Assembly: GCA_013076295.1 (NCBI GenBank)
Contig: RQOL01000532.1
Span: 1,736,001 to 1,800,000 of the forward strand
Source of the DNA: Sanderia malayensis
Taxonomy: Eukaryota; Cnidaria; Scyphozoa; Semaeostomeae; Pelagiidae
Direction: 5' to 3'
Length of the DNA: 64,000 nucleotides
Shown: one piece after another, positions 44,555 to 59,000 of the stretch
How positions within the stretch are numbered: position 1 is the first letter of the stretch
Layout of the letters: every line of letters begins with the position of its first letter
Position numbers and translations under genes: made by a program
The notes under the pieces: generated by a model
What the model was told of the DNA's origin: nothing
Seen by the model: only the letters and a program-made list of their open reading frames with translations
Database searches by the model: none

Positions 44555-47500
44555 TCAGTGGAAATAATTTGCTGGAACAAACGGCATTTTTGTCACTTCT
44601 GCGACAACTTCTTTTTTATAAACCTTCAGCATAACCTTGCTGCCGACTTTCGAATATTTCAAAGGAACATAAGCCATTGCGATGTTTTTCTTCAAAGACG
44701 GAGATGGACATCCACTTGTTACATAACCAATTTCATTTCCATCTTCATCAAATATCTTTGTTCCACCTATGAAGTGAAGAAAGAGAAGGTTGAAGTTTGC
44801 TAAAGAGAAGGTTGAAGTTTGCTAATTTGCTCCATGATGGAACATTGGCCAGGTTCACACGGAATGGAACCAAATGAAACAATGTGGAACTGGAAACAAT
44901 ATAATTTGTCAAGCGTTCACACGAGAACGACAAATAGCGCTTCCACTCATTCCGAAAAATAGTCCTCGATAAGTGGAATAGAACTACAGTCTAAATCTGC
45001 ATAGTTCGAGCTCGTGTAGTTCGAACTCTATCTAATTCAAACGAACTTCTCTGTCCCTTCAAGGATCACTAATAAACCAATTCTTATCAAACAAACCTCT
45101 ATAATTCGAACTTTTTGTAATTTGAACATTTTCACGCTTCCCCAGGGTGTTCGAATCAGACGAATCAGAATTCGAATCAGAGTTGACTGCGTGTGAAAAT
45201 GCTCCTGTCTGGTTCTCCTGTCTCTGCGAAGGAGCGTAATCGTTCCAGCATCGTACGAAAACCTCTTCGTATCGTTCCATTCCCGTGTGAAGAGAGCCGT
45301 AGATATTTCGTAACTATTGAAAATGACCTTCTCTGACTTGTTATACCGAAACGACGTTACATTATTGATCATTACTAACATTCGCGCTATATATTACATA
45401 TTTATCCTTGTAATTTTATTTGACGATGGCAACAAACCTCGAATTGGCGGTCCAGTTGATGTTATTCCAACTCTTTTATTTTTAGGTTTTTCTTTTATTT
45501 GATTCAATATTAATTCTGCGCCAGGAAAGTCTCGTAGTTTTCGCCGTCTTTTACCTACAAAACGACACCATAATAATCAAATTCTCGCAATAAATTTCCC
45601 AATTTCATTTTCGTAACCATGCTTTGTTGAGGAGAAACAAATTTATCTATCCACCCAATCCACGAAGTTGTCAAACAAGAAATAATCCACATACAAAACA
45701 GGGTTATCTTACCAAGGGTCCAAACAAGCGTAGCCTCTGCTGGTGTGGTTTCTTCATTGATATCATTACCATAGAGGCACAAGCCAGCTTCTAACCTCAA
45801 TGTATCTCTTGCACCAAGTCCTGCCAACTCCACAACCCCTTCTTCCGTATTCACAAGACTTTCCGCCAACTGAACTGCCAACTTACTCGGAACTGAAATC
45901 TAAGAGGTGGGATGATGTGATTAATCAACCAATGGTGATATCCTTGAATAAGCCCCTGTACTGGTGGCTTATTTGCGAAAAGAAAATTTTAGCCTTATTA
46001 TTGTTCAATATTAAGCAAAATAAAAGCTATATGATGCAGCCAATCAATGAAGTTATTGGTTTAAACTTGCTGTTATTTGCAATACATTCATTAAACAACT
46101 TCAATGTCTCAAGATGACGTGGGGTAATCCGCTGAAACTTGGGCTCAATATCCTCGCAAATTATTATTAGGATGGGGGCTTATTCGAAGGGAGGGCTTAT
46201 TCAAAGGTGGGGGCTTATTCGAGGATTTACGGTAGTGAATATTTTCAGCAATTGTTCAAATCAAATAAAAAATCTCATCACCTCGAAACCATCCTCTCCC
46301 GTGTATCCACACCGTGTTATTCTGCAATCTGGGACGTTAAAGAGATTTGCAGTCACACCATTCATAAATTTCAAATTGCTCAAATCTCCAGAAATGCCCT
46401 TCTGGACAACATCAGCTGCAAGGGGTCCTTGGATTGCCAGTAATGATCTGTCGTCATGGAATTCAACTGAAACATCCATTGATTTCTTCACTGAATTGAC
46501 ATGATCCTTGCAAACAAAACACGGTTAATGCCATTACAAACTGAGCCTCACTATGGCCTTCCAGCTAGAGGCTATCACTATTCTACTACTCAAATCTACA
46601 GTTGTGGATTCTGTTGGTTGACGCATTGGATCAGATCCTTTGAAAGGTTATGCCTTAACCAAGTCAAACCCACATATGGTCATAATCACAAATTATTATG
46701 TCAATAAATTCAGCTGTCCATACTTCCAAGGTTAGCAAATGAACAGCCAGTATTTCTAAAGGTAAGGGCTCATACCAACTGGATCCATATTGATAATAGT
46801 TTTCTGACAACTAAAATGGCCATCCAGTATGAATATTACTAACAATTACTGTAATTATTCTCTTGTCAGTCCCCCCTGTCCCACCTCCCTCCCCCCACAT
46901 ACAAATTATTTAAGCCAGCAAATGTCAACTGCAATGTTATACCTGAACCAACGGCCTGATTTTATCAGCACAGCCTGCATTTGACACAACATAAATATGA
47001 TCATCAGCAATTTTATTAATGATACAATCATCTTTTATTCCTCCGTTCTCATTCGTAAACAGTGACAGCCCCCCTGTGTTGCTCTCAAATCCCTGGATAT
47101 CGGCAACTGTGAGCTGTTCCAAGACTCTTACAGCATCCTTTCCCTGCATTGTGAACTGGAGCATATGTGAGACATCGAATAGTGACGCCTTGTCTCTTGT
47201 GTGAAGGTGTGATTGTATGATGCTCAGTTTGTATTGGATTGGCATTGACCAACCTGTGAATGGCACCATTCTGGCTCCATTTTCTAAATGGAATTCGTAC
47301 AGAGACGTTCTCTTTAAGTTTGCCTGCAAATTAATAAACTTGACTTCAGATTTAAGAAGTAATTTCGAATTTAGAAAAATTTAGAAATTTTATATACCAA
47401 ACATTTAGTTTAGTCTGCTGGGTGTACATTGATTACCTGAGCTGCATCTGCAAAATTATTTGTAAAATTGGTTATTCCAAGTTTACTTGTAAGCTTTTGA

Positions 47501-47628
47501 GCTATGTTTCTGCATATGGCTCTACTTTTTGCCACAATTGTAAACATTTTTGCCACAGATACAAGTGCAGTGGTGCAATTTTTTGGCCACAAGCCTGCCA
47601 GCCTCGTGTTGAGAATTAATGACGACAT
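44555..47628 (-). CDS. AMT: Aminomethyltransferase (glycine cleavage T-protein)
   Basis: Six exons on the minus strand: 47628-47437, 47323-46943, 46506-46282, 45899-45713, 45554-45438 and 44766-44555. They join in frame to 437 aa; human AMT has 403. The first 64 residues are basic and low in acid, as expected for a mitochondrial targeting sequence. Diagnostic stretches are [28 protein letters not shown] (substrate and folate side), [35 protein letters not shown] and [17 protein letters not shown]. The enzyme moves the methylene unit from the H-protein-bound intermediate to tetrahydrofolate and releases ammonia, in mitochondria. It is head-to-head with ING3. Confidence 0.96.
44987..45189. mobile_element. 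Pogo-like MITE, partly eroded (AMT intron 5)
   Basis: The left end CAGTCTAAATCTGCATAGTT and the interior GTTCGAA, CTTCAAGGATCACTAATAAA, CCTCTATAATTCGAA and TTCCCCAGGGTGTTCGAA match, in inverted order, the element at 56585-56772. The right end stops at about GACTG at 45189 and has lost the TA. Confidence 0.75.
46160..46232. mobile_element. C/G-run MITE end (AMT intron 3)
   Basis: Three iterations of GGGGGCTTATTCGA lead to the end GAGGATTTACGG, followed by TA at 46233-46234. This is the mirror of CCGTAAAT ends seen at 50434. The left boundary is not clear; CC-rich words near 45930-45980 may belong to it. Confidence 0.55.
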
Positions 47629-47716
47629 GGATTATGTTCGTAACTCTTCTTTGATGTAGTGTCGACAAAGAAAGGCCTAACTCTTTGTTTACGAAAAGAA
47701 ATAAGTCTCAGATGAA
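47629..47716. promoter_or_regulatory. Bidirectional promoter between AMT and ING3
   Basis: The AMT and ING3 start codons lie 88 bp apart and point away from each other, so both 5' UTRs and the shared core promoter must be in this short stretch or overlap the first exons. No TATA box is evident. Confidence 0.7.
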
Positions 47717-50700
47717 ATGCTTTATTTAGAAGATTACCTTGAATGTAAGTTTTTATTTTATGCTTTTATCGTACTTAATTTGTCTTAGAATCGTTAGGAA
47801 ATTTCATCGATGGAGTAAAATAACGATTTCTTTATCGATGAAGTGCTTTGCAGTGGCCGAAGCATATAGGCCGTCATACAATTCAATTCATTTACCATTA
47901 TTGTATGAAACTTTAACATAATAAAAAAGTTTGAAGGATTTATAATTAATTTTAATTACTTACAATATCAGTGATAGAGCAGTTACCACAAGATTTAAGA
48001 GATCGTTTTACTGAAATGAGAGAGTTGGACTTGCAAGTACAGAGTAAGTTTTGGTTTATTATTCTGTGATATGTGATACTACAGATGTTAATTCAACAAT
48101 TGTCCAAAACAAAAGTGTTATACACAAAACTTTGAGTAAGTGAATATATTTTGCTCACACCCTTGTGATTTTTGCTCTTTGTAGATGCTATAGATACAAT
48201 GGATTCAAAAGTAGAAACATTTTTTAAAGAGGCGAAAGATGCAAAACCAGAAGTTAGAAAACAGGAATATAATAAGATAAAAGAAGTATGTATGGTTATG
48301 GAATCAGCATTTGAATTGTTCAAATGATTAATTGAATGATGGTACATTAGAATATTAAACAAATCAAATTGTTATTCTGAATTATAAAAATATCTAATTT
48401 ATCTTTTGTTAGAATTACGATAAAGTTTTGGAAGACGCTGATGAAAAAGTTACAATGGCATCCCAAATTTTTGATTTAGTAAGTATGAATTATTTCCAAG
48501 TTTAAAGAATCAATTGATGAATTAATCCACCAGATAAATCCATAGTTTTTCCATAATACACTCATGTGTTTTGTATATTTCCTATATTATGTATTGTTCC
48601 TAATTCCTAATAGGAATCGGGATTTAGGAACAATAGCACCCATAATTGCTTCATGTGTCACAATTTTGTCTGTTGTATTGTAATTTAGTGCATTGTTGGC
48701 AATCTGGTGTTCAAATTAATGTCTTTATTTGTGTTTTTCTCCTTAACAAGCCCAATGATAACTCTTTTAATGATGCTCTCACTAGCTAATAGGACAAAGT
48801 TTTGATTTTATTGCTATTATTATTTTTATTGTATTATTATTATATTATTACTTCTTCTACGATATTAATCAACAACTTCAATACTGAAGGCTTATGTTAA
48901 TATGAACTATTAATTGACAAGGCAGTGGTTGCAGTCATCGGTTTTAGGGATTAAAGTTATCTTTCTTGCATCAAAAGGTTGACAGACATTTGAGAAAATT
49001 GGACCAAGAGTTGTCAAAGTTTAAAATGGAGTTGGAAGCTGACTGTGCTGGTATTACAGAGATACTAGAGAAACGATCAATGATGTACGATCAATCATCT
49101 TCATCTGATCACTTCAATTACGCATCACCTTATCAGAACAGTCACGAACCTCGTGAAAGTAAGTTCTTTCTTGTCTCTTTTATCTTTGATTGATGTTAGG
49201 TTGAATTTTCAAACACCTGAATGATTGGATGAGGAGCGCAATTTGTATAAGATATTGAGAATAAACTCAATGACCTAAAGAGACATATTCAACAACACAA
49301 TTCCAATAAGATGATTCCAATAAACACTAAATAACGTGAAAAATCCAAGTTAGAAATGATGCAAAATTTTGCTAAAGCACTGTTAGCATCTTTCATATTT
49401 ATCATATGCTCTTTTTAGATTTATTTTAATCATCTGAAGATGCGAACAGTGTTTTAACAAAATGTCATTTTTAACAGATTTGTCATAATTATTTACAGTC
49501 TACTCTCGATAAGTGGAACTTTCATTTAGTGTAACCAATTTCTCCGGTCCCTTGGATTTGCATTAACAAACCTATAATTCGGATAAGTGGAATATTTGAT
49601 AAGTGGAACCATTTTTTTCGGTCCCGTGCAGGTTCCACTTATTGAGAGTAGACTGTATTGTTTATCAGAGTCGTCTTATTAGAATTTTATTACTGAATAT
49701 GTCCTTGCCGTGTTAATTCTCAATTAGCTAAAAAACTGATGTTTATAGCGATTCGTTAATTGTTTAACCATTGATTGCTTGATGATTGCAGTGATCAATC
49801 AAAAGATTAAATGATTCTAATGATCAATTTTCTTTCAAACAGAAAAGAAGAATGAAATAGATCGTTTTACGATGTTGAATGGCTTTGCATCTTCATCATC
49901 AAGGGAGCCATCTGTGCAAAGTCCACTGCAACCTCCTCCCTACAACTCACTTCCCGCGTCTCCGCAGACAGCCATTCAAGATTACCCTACGTCATCAGGT
50001 TCTTCTTTATCGTACACCCTAGGTAAGCCCACTCACGTATTATACACTGCCTTCACTCGTAATCATCATCATTATTTCAATTGATAATGTTTCACGTTTC
50101 TGTTTCCCACTCCAGGTCAAGTTGGTGCCGGCTCCGCCGCAATAGCCGCAGCCGCTGCGCAGGCCGTGACGTCAACGATGCAGCAACACCAAGCGAGGCG
50201 TGGTGCCCAGGCCAGTTTCAAAGCCAGCGTCGCAACGGCAATGAAAGCGGAACAACTGAGTATGATAATCGCGTCATTCTGCCACTCCCGTGTTTTCATT
50301 AGTTTTCAAGTCAATTTCAATTTCATGTGTCAGTTTGCACGGGGGTTCTGTGCGTGTATCAAACACGTGAATGATACGTCATAGCGTAGCGTATTGAGTT
50401 TAGGCGAATACAATGTCTTTCGAATTATCATTACCGTAAATCTCAAATAAGCCCCCAATCTGCGGATAAGCCCCCCCGAATAAGCTCCCCCTCGAATATG
50501 CCCCCAACTCGAATAATTTCTCAGGGGGCTTATTTGATGATTTCGGATTTATTTGCTTTGGGGTTTTTTAATTTATTGACAAGACCGAAAATCAATTGAC
50601 ATGACAGTTGCCATTTTCATCAATAGGTAACAGCTTGCAAAGCCTTCTGGGTCCTGTGTCAACGTCCCTGACCAGAAACCAGAATTACGTTGACGTCATC

Positions 50701-51905
50701 AGTTCAAATCGTTACCAGACCTCTTCGATTCCGCCTAAAATCACCACCGATGCCATCATGGCTTCACAACACCAATCATCGAAGAGCAGGAAAAGGTGAG
50801 CATCGCTTTCGAGAAAAGATTCCAGCTAAAATGTCTAAAACGATTTATACTGCATGAAACTGTATAAATTATGTCATATATTATATCAATTATGCCAAAG
50901 AGTGCTGTTTACTCCGGTATAAACTGCTCTCTGCTCAATGTACCAAGTACAGAGCATTAATGATAGAGAAGGCTATAAGGGTAGACTATAGATGAATTTT
51001 ATAGTTTATCTTTGTCGCCAGCCATTTTACCGTTGCAACACATTCTCATTTTATTTTGTTTATTTGTGTTTATTTATTTGTGTTTTTGTTCTAAGGAATC
51101 ATCGATCAGTGACAACGACCCCAGTTGCTACTCCTTTGGCCCCTGTGGTAGAAGACCAAGCAATGGGTTCATCTTCGTTAGATTGGGTTCCAGAGCCAAA
51201 TGAACCAACTTATTGTTTGTGCAATCAGGTGAGAGGAACATGACTCTTCTCCTTGTATTTCTTCTTTTCCTTTCCTTGGCATTCTTTCTGCTTCCCTGCC
51301 TAGCATTGTTATAATTATTCAATTGTCTGCTACAATATTTCCTATTCTCATTTCATAATGACAAGAGTAACGCACAAGGAATGCTACTTTGGTTTTTACT
51401 CAAAGTTTCACGCTTTTGCGAATATCAGACAACTAAATTCAACAATGCATGCTCGAAATTTTACATTATATGGCTGTTTACATCACAGTTGTCTGGTGAT
51501 CGCAATAGCGCGCAAATCTGAGTCACAACCAATAAAGTGTTCGTTATGCGTTATTCTTATCATAATAAACTCGCTCTGCCTTGGAGTACTATCTTTTCAT
51601 ATCAAGACATTTCGCGCATTCTTATTTTTCTTTCATAGGTCTCTTACGGTGAAATGGTTGGCTGTGATAACCCAGACGTAAGTTCTTCTATCAAGTTAAC
51701 TCACCCCCTGGAAAGGTGCCATTTCGTATCGTTTGTTTATAAGTCGTATTACCAAGACGGAGGATTGACCTATTAAGTATGTTTTTCTATCTAGTGCCCT
51801 ATTGAATGGTTCCATTATGGATGCGTCGGCCTGACAGACGCACCGGAAGGAAAATGGTACTGCCCAAGATGCACTGCGAGGATGAAGAAAAAGAAGACGA
51901 GGTAG
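47717..51905 (+). CDS. ING3: Inhibitor of growth protein 3 (NuA4/TIP60 subunit)
   Basis: Eleven exons: 47717-47744, 47972-48043, 48185-48285, 48413-48478, 48978-49158, 49843-50022, 50116-50259, 50627-50795, 51096-51228, 51639-51677 and 51795-51905. They join in frame to 407 aa; human ING3 has 418. The 28-bp first exon encodes MLYLEDYLE, identical to human ING3. The N-terminal ING dimerisation helices contain [17 protein letters not shown] and [21 protein letters not shown] Ser- and Ala-rich linker includes an [11 protein letters not shown] patch that human ING3 also has in similar form. The C-terminal PHD finger ([38 protein letters not shown]) reads H3K4 methylation. ING3 belongs to the TIP60/NuA4 histone acetyltransferase complex. 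CXXC1, which places H3K4 methylation, is about 8 kb upstream; this is probably coincidence. Confidence 0.97.
49496..49655. mobile_element. Pogo-like MITE, intact (ING3 intron 5)
   Basis: TA (49494-49495 and 49656-49657) flanks 160 bp. The ends CAGTCTACTCTCGATAAGTG and CACTTATTGAGAGTAGACTG are inverted with very few mismatches. CAGT ends followed by a CTCGATAA-type motif resemble pogo/Tigger elements. No coding content. Confidence 0.85.
50434..50546. mobile_element. C-run MITE (ING3 intron 7)
   Basis: The left end is TA then CCGTAAATCTCAAATAAGCC. AATAAGCCCCC-like words are iterated inside, and the right part GGGGGCTTATTTGATGATTT closes the inverted repeat. The right TA is lost. Confidence 0.7.
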
Positions 51906-52427
51906 CGTAGCAACAGGTTGCCTGACAACAACAAGCGTATGGACAACTTTACAATTTCTTTTTAATCAGCCCTCGCATTCATCCATGCCACGTGCGGCCT
52001 TGATTGGAAGTTGCAATTTTGGTATGGATATTTTTACACTGCACAAATGCCACTCGTCCGTCTGGTGGCTTTTGTGCTTCTTGTTTTACCGCTTTACTAT
52101 TTCGTATGGTTTGTAAATAATGTTTTGCTTGATTAGATCTCTTTTTCATGCATTACCGATGCATTTTTGTGCCTTGTGCTCCACGTGCTTTCCACGTGCT
52201 TTTGTGCTCGGTGCACTATGAATATGCTTGATTCACAAGACAAATATCCAACAGGAAATCGTAACATATCAAAATTCTTTATTATCAAACCCCCTCGAAC
52301 TTTCTCACATCATCTCGGTTTCTAATAGATAAAACAATTATGCCGGGGGTAATTAAATGTCTCAAATGTTTCATAATTCATTTCACGCCCCCATCTACTC
52401 TCATAAAATGCTTTTATAACTAATTAA
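51906..52427. other. Convergent 3' gap between ING3 and NSUN5
   Basis: The two stop codons face each other. The stretch should hold both 3' UTRs. No repeat or extra gene is recognised. Confidence 0.5.
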
Positions 52428-55743
<3,316 letters not shown>

Positions 55744-56073
55744 GGTTTGGCTGGCACATGTTTCCACATCCACGAGGTTGTGAATCGTTGTCAATGCAGA
55801 ATCTGAATCTGCAACATTCAGTTGTAGAATTTGATGTAAGAAGTTGAATATCAGTCTCGATGAACCCTGTCGATGTGGCAGACTTGTTTGTTAAGCCTGC
55901 GTGGGCGCATATTCTTTGAATTTCATTTTGATCGGACCGTGAAACCGCTGCGTAGCCACAGAATAAGTAGGCGTGCACGCTTTTTGAGCTTTCTTTCTGC
56001 ATTGAAGTTGAAGAGGAAGCAGGGTGGTGCTTTTGTTAGGTCTTTTCATTGCTCGCTTGAAAATCAACCAAAC
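55744..56073. promoter_or_regulatory. Shared 5' region of NSUN5 and TKT
   Basis: The two start codons are 330 bp apart in opposite directions. The stretch must hold both promoters. No specific site is claimed. Confidence 0.55.
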
Positions 56074-59000
56074 ATGGCTGAATATCATAGACCAGACCAA
56101 AAGAGGGTTCAAACATTGAAGGATATCGCAAACAGATTAAGAATTGACAGCATTCTTGCCACTAATGCATCAAAGTCTGGGTAAGTCAAGTTTGCTTTGT
56201 GGTTTTGCAACGGTTTCTGGTTGGCAAAGGTATTTCTGCACCCAGTGTTTCAGCAGAAGTTAATTATAAAACACAAAAATTTATTACCGAACCTGAAATT
56301 TTCTTAAATAATGTGTTTTCTTATCTAATTATTTGATAAATTATCAATTAGTTCGTTTATCTTCGATTTCCACCCACGTGGCTTGCTTCGTTGTCGCGTT
56401 CTTGCTGAAGGAACGACAGCTCAGAGGTTTTCCGTTCCATGGTAACCTCAAATTACCATCCAAAAATCCTATTGAAACGTGCTTATTAACGCACAATAAA
56501 TAGCAAGCATAATGCCATCGTAGTTTTATTCCATGTCAGCGTTTAATTAGAGCCAACGTGGAGAAAAATGACGAAATGTATTTACAGTCAATTCTGTCTA
56601 GATAATTCGAACACCCTGGGGAAGCGTAAAATGTTCGAATTACAAAAGGCTCGAATTATAGAGGTCTCTTTCATAAGAATTGGTTCATTGGTGATCCTTG
56701 AAGGGATGGGAAAATTTGTTCGAATTAGATAAAGTTCGAATTATACGAGTTCATATTATGCAGATTTGACTGTATATTAAATCTTGATGTATATTTGCTA
56801 TCATTTGCAGTCATCCAACATCATGCTGCTCAATTGCAGAAGTCATGTCTGTTCTTTTTTTCAACACCATGAGATACAAAGGTAATGCCTGTACCTACAA
56901 ATCTTTTAAATATTTTTTCACAATTCATTTTCTGTGATCTGCATGTGAACTTTTTTTGCACAGTATCTGAACCACGTGGTGTCAGCAGTGATCGATTTGT
57001 GCTTTCAAAGGTAAGTTGTCCATAGTTTCTAATATTTTAAATATAAGAAACTGGTCTTCATTGTGAGATATAGTGGGGACCTTGTTATGAAATGTCATCA
57101 TGCTATGTCATTTTTGAGTCATTAGATGTCTCTGTTTACAGGGTCATGCCGCCCCGATTCTGTATGCTGCTTGGGCCGAAGCAGGACTATTGACAAGGGA
57201 TGAATTGCTGAATCTGAGAAAGATTGACAATGATTTGGAAGGACATCCAACTCCAGTAAGTCTCAATTTCCTTTATTCTTTTACTCTTTAACAACCAGCT
57301 GCTATTTTGCCGGAGTTATCTTTGTATGTTGGAGCTTGTTGTGGCTGTTGCTATAATAAAACAACAATTTGAGCCAATACTCTAACTTTTATGCTCATAA
57401 GAACAATCATTGGTTGCTGTTAAATGCTACAAGAACGTTTTGCAATGTTTAATGCTGTTAAGCCTGGTTTCCATATAGTTGTTGAGGGTCGCTCAAAGGA
57501 TTAAAATCAACTTTTGACAATGTATCTGTGTGATTTTTAATCCTTTCAGTAACCCTCAGCGACCTTCAACAACTATATGGAAACCAGGCTTTATTCTTGT
57601 CTCACATGAGTATGAAGAACTCTTTATTGAATGAGAAGAAGTATATGTCATGATATTTATACTGAATATATTTCTGACAATTGCTTCCATAGAGATTGAA
57701 TTTCATTGATGTAGCAACTGGATCTCTTGGTCAAGGACTTAGCTGTGCTTGTGGAATGGCCTACACTGCTAAGCATTTTGACAAAGCAAGGTACAAGCAA
57801 GCATGCAATCATGAATTAGCCATCTTGATTATCAGTGAATATATGGATAATTATCGAAGAGTACAACTTAATCCTTGAATATTTGAACAAATATTCAATT
57901 CAATCATGATTCAATCTGCCATCTTTTTATTAGTGAATGTTTGGACAAATATTCACCGAATCACAACTGAATTATTCATATTACTCCCTTTTTTAGTTAC
58001 CGTACTTACTGTATCCTTGGTGATGGTGAGTCTGCTGAAGGCAGTGTTTGGGAAGCAGCAAACTTTGCAAGCTTCTATAAATTGGACAATCTTGTTGCCA
58101 TTGTTGACATCAACCGTCTTGGCCAGAGTGACCCAACTCTTTTGCAGCACGATACGGAGACGTACAAGAAGAGATGGGAGGCTTTTGGGTATGTTCTGGT
58201 ATTTTGATGCACTCAGTGAAACAACCAGACTTAGTAACAAAATTAATCAAAATGAAGCTGACGGTTAAAAACAATGAGGCTTTGCAGCTGACAAGTGTTG
58301 AAAATTTTGGGACAAAATATATTTGTCTGTTGTTCAGAGGTATCCATGGTATAGAGGAATCTGTAATGCAGTTTCCACTGTGTCCGTCTATAAAGAAACT
58401 TGTGGTATGTTAATCACGTGCAGCAGTTATCATGCTGCATAGATAGTTACATGTTGGCTGTATTTCTAATTGTTTTTTATTTGGTTTGTAGATGGAATAC
58501 TTATGTTCTTGATGGTCATGATGTGGAGGGTCTTTGCAAGTGTTTCTTTGAAGCATCTACAGTTAAGGGCAAACCAACTGTTCTGCTTTGTAAGACATTG
58601 AAAGGAAAAGGCATCCCAGGTAGGAACAAAATTTCATCCATGGAGATATCATATTTGCTTTTTACTTTTTACTATTTTAGTTTAACTCATTTAGTTTTAT
58701 CACTCATCTATGTCCTAAAAGTGTGTCCTATAATCTTGCATGCCCATTGTAAATTATATTTTAAACCCTTGGTGCTTAAAAGAATTTTTAATCATTTCGT
58801 AGTAGGTCTAAATGAGAGGGCCGGTTTAATTGGTAAAGGGGTTTGATAGAGAATTTATGGAGAATATCATTTCTATCATTTGTATCATTGAAGGGATTGA
58901 GGATGAGATGAACTGGCATGGTAAAGCTCTTGGTGACAAAGCAGAAGCCACTATTAAAGCAATTGAGGCACAGATGTCTGATCCAAATGGACCATACAAG

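Noticed and set aside
44790..44830. Repeated GAGAAGGTTGAAGTTTGCTA in AMT intron 5
   Set aside because: A two-copy local duplication of about 22 bp; no wider significance seen.
33440..51905. Functional cluster of H3K4 methylation genes (CXXC1 writer subunit near ING3 reader)
   Set aside because: Two unrelated genes lie between them and neighbouring animal genes are rarely functionally grouped. Coincidence is the simpler reading.
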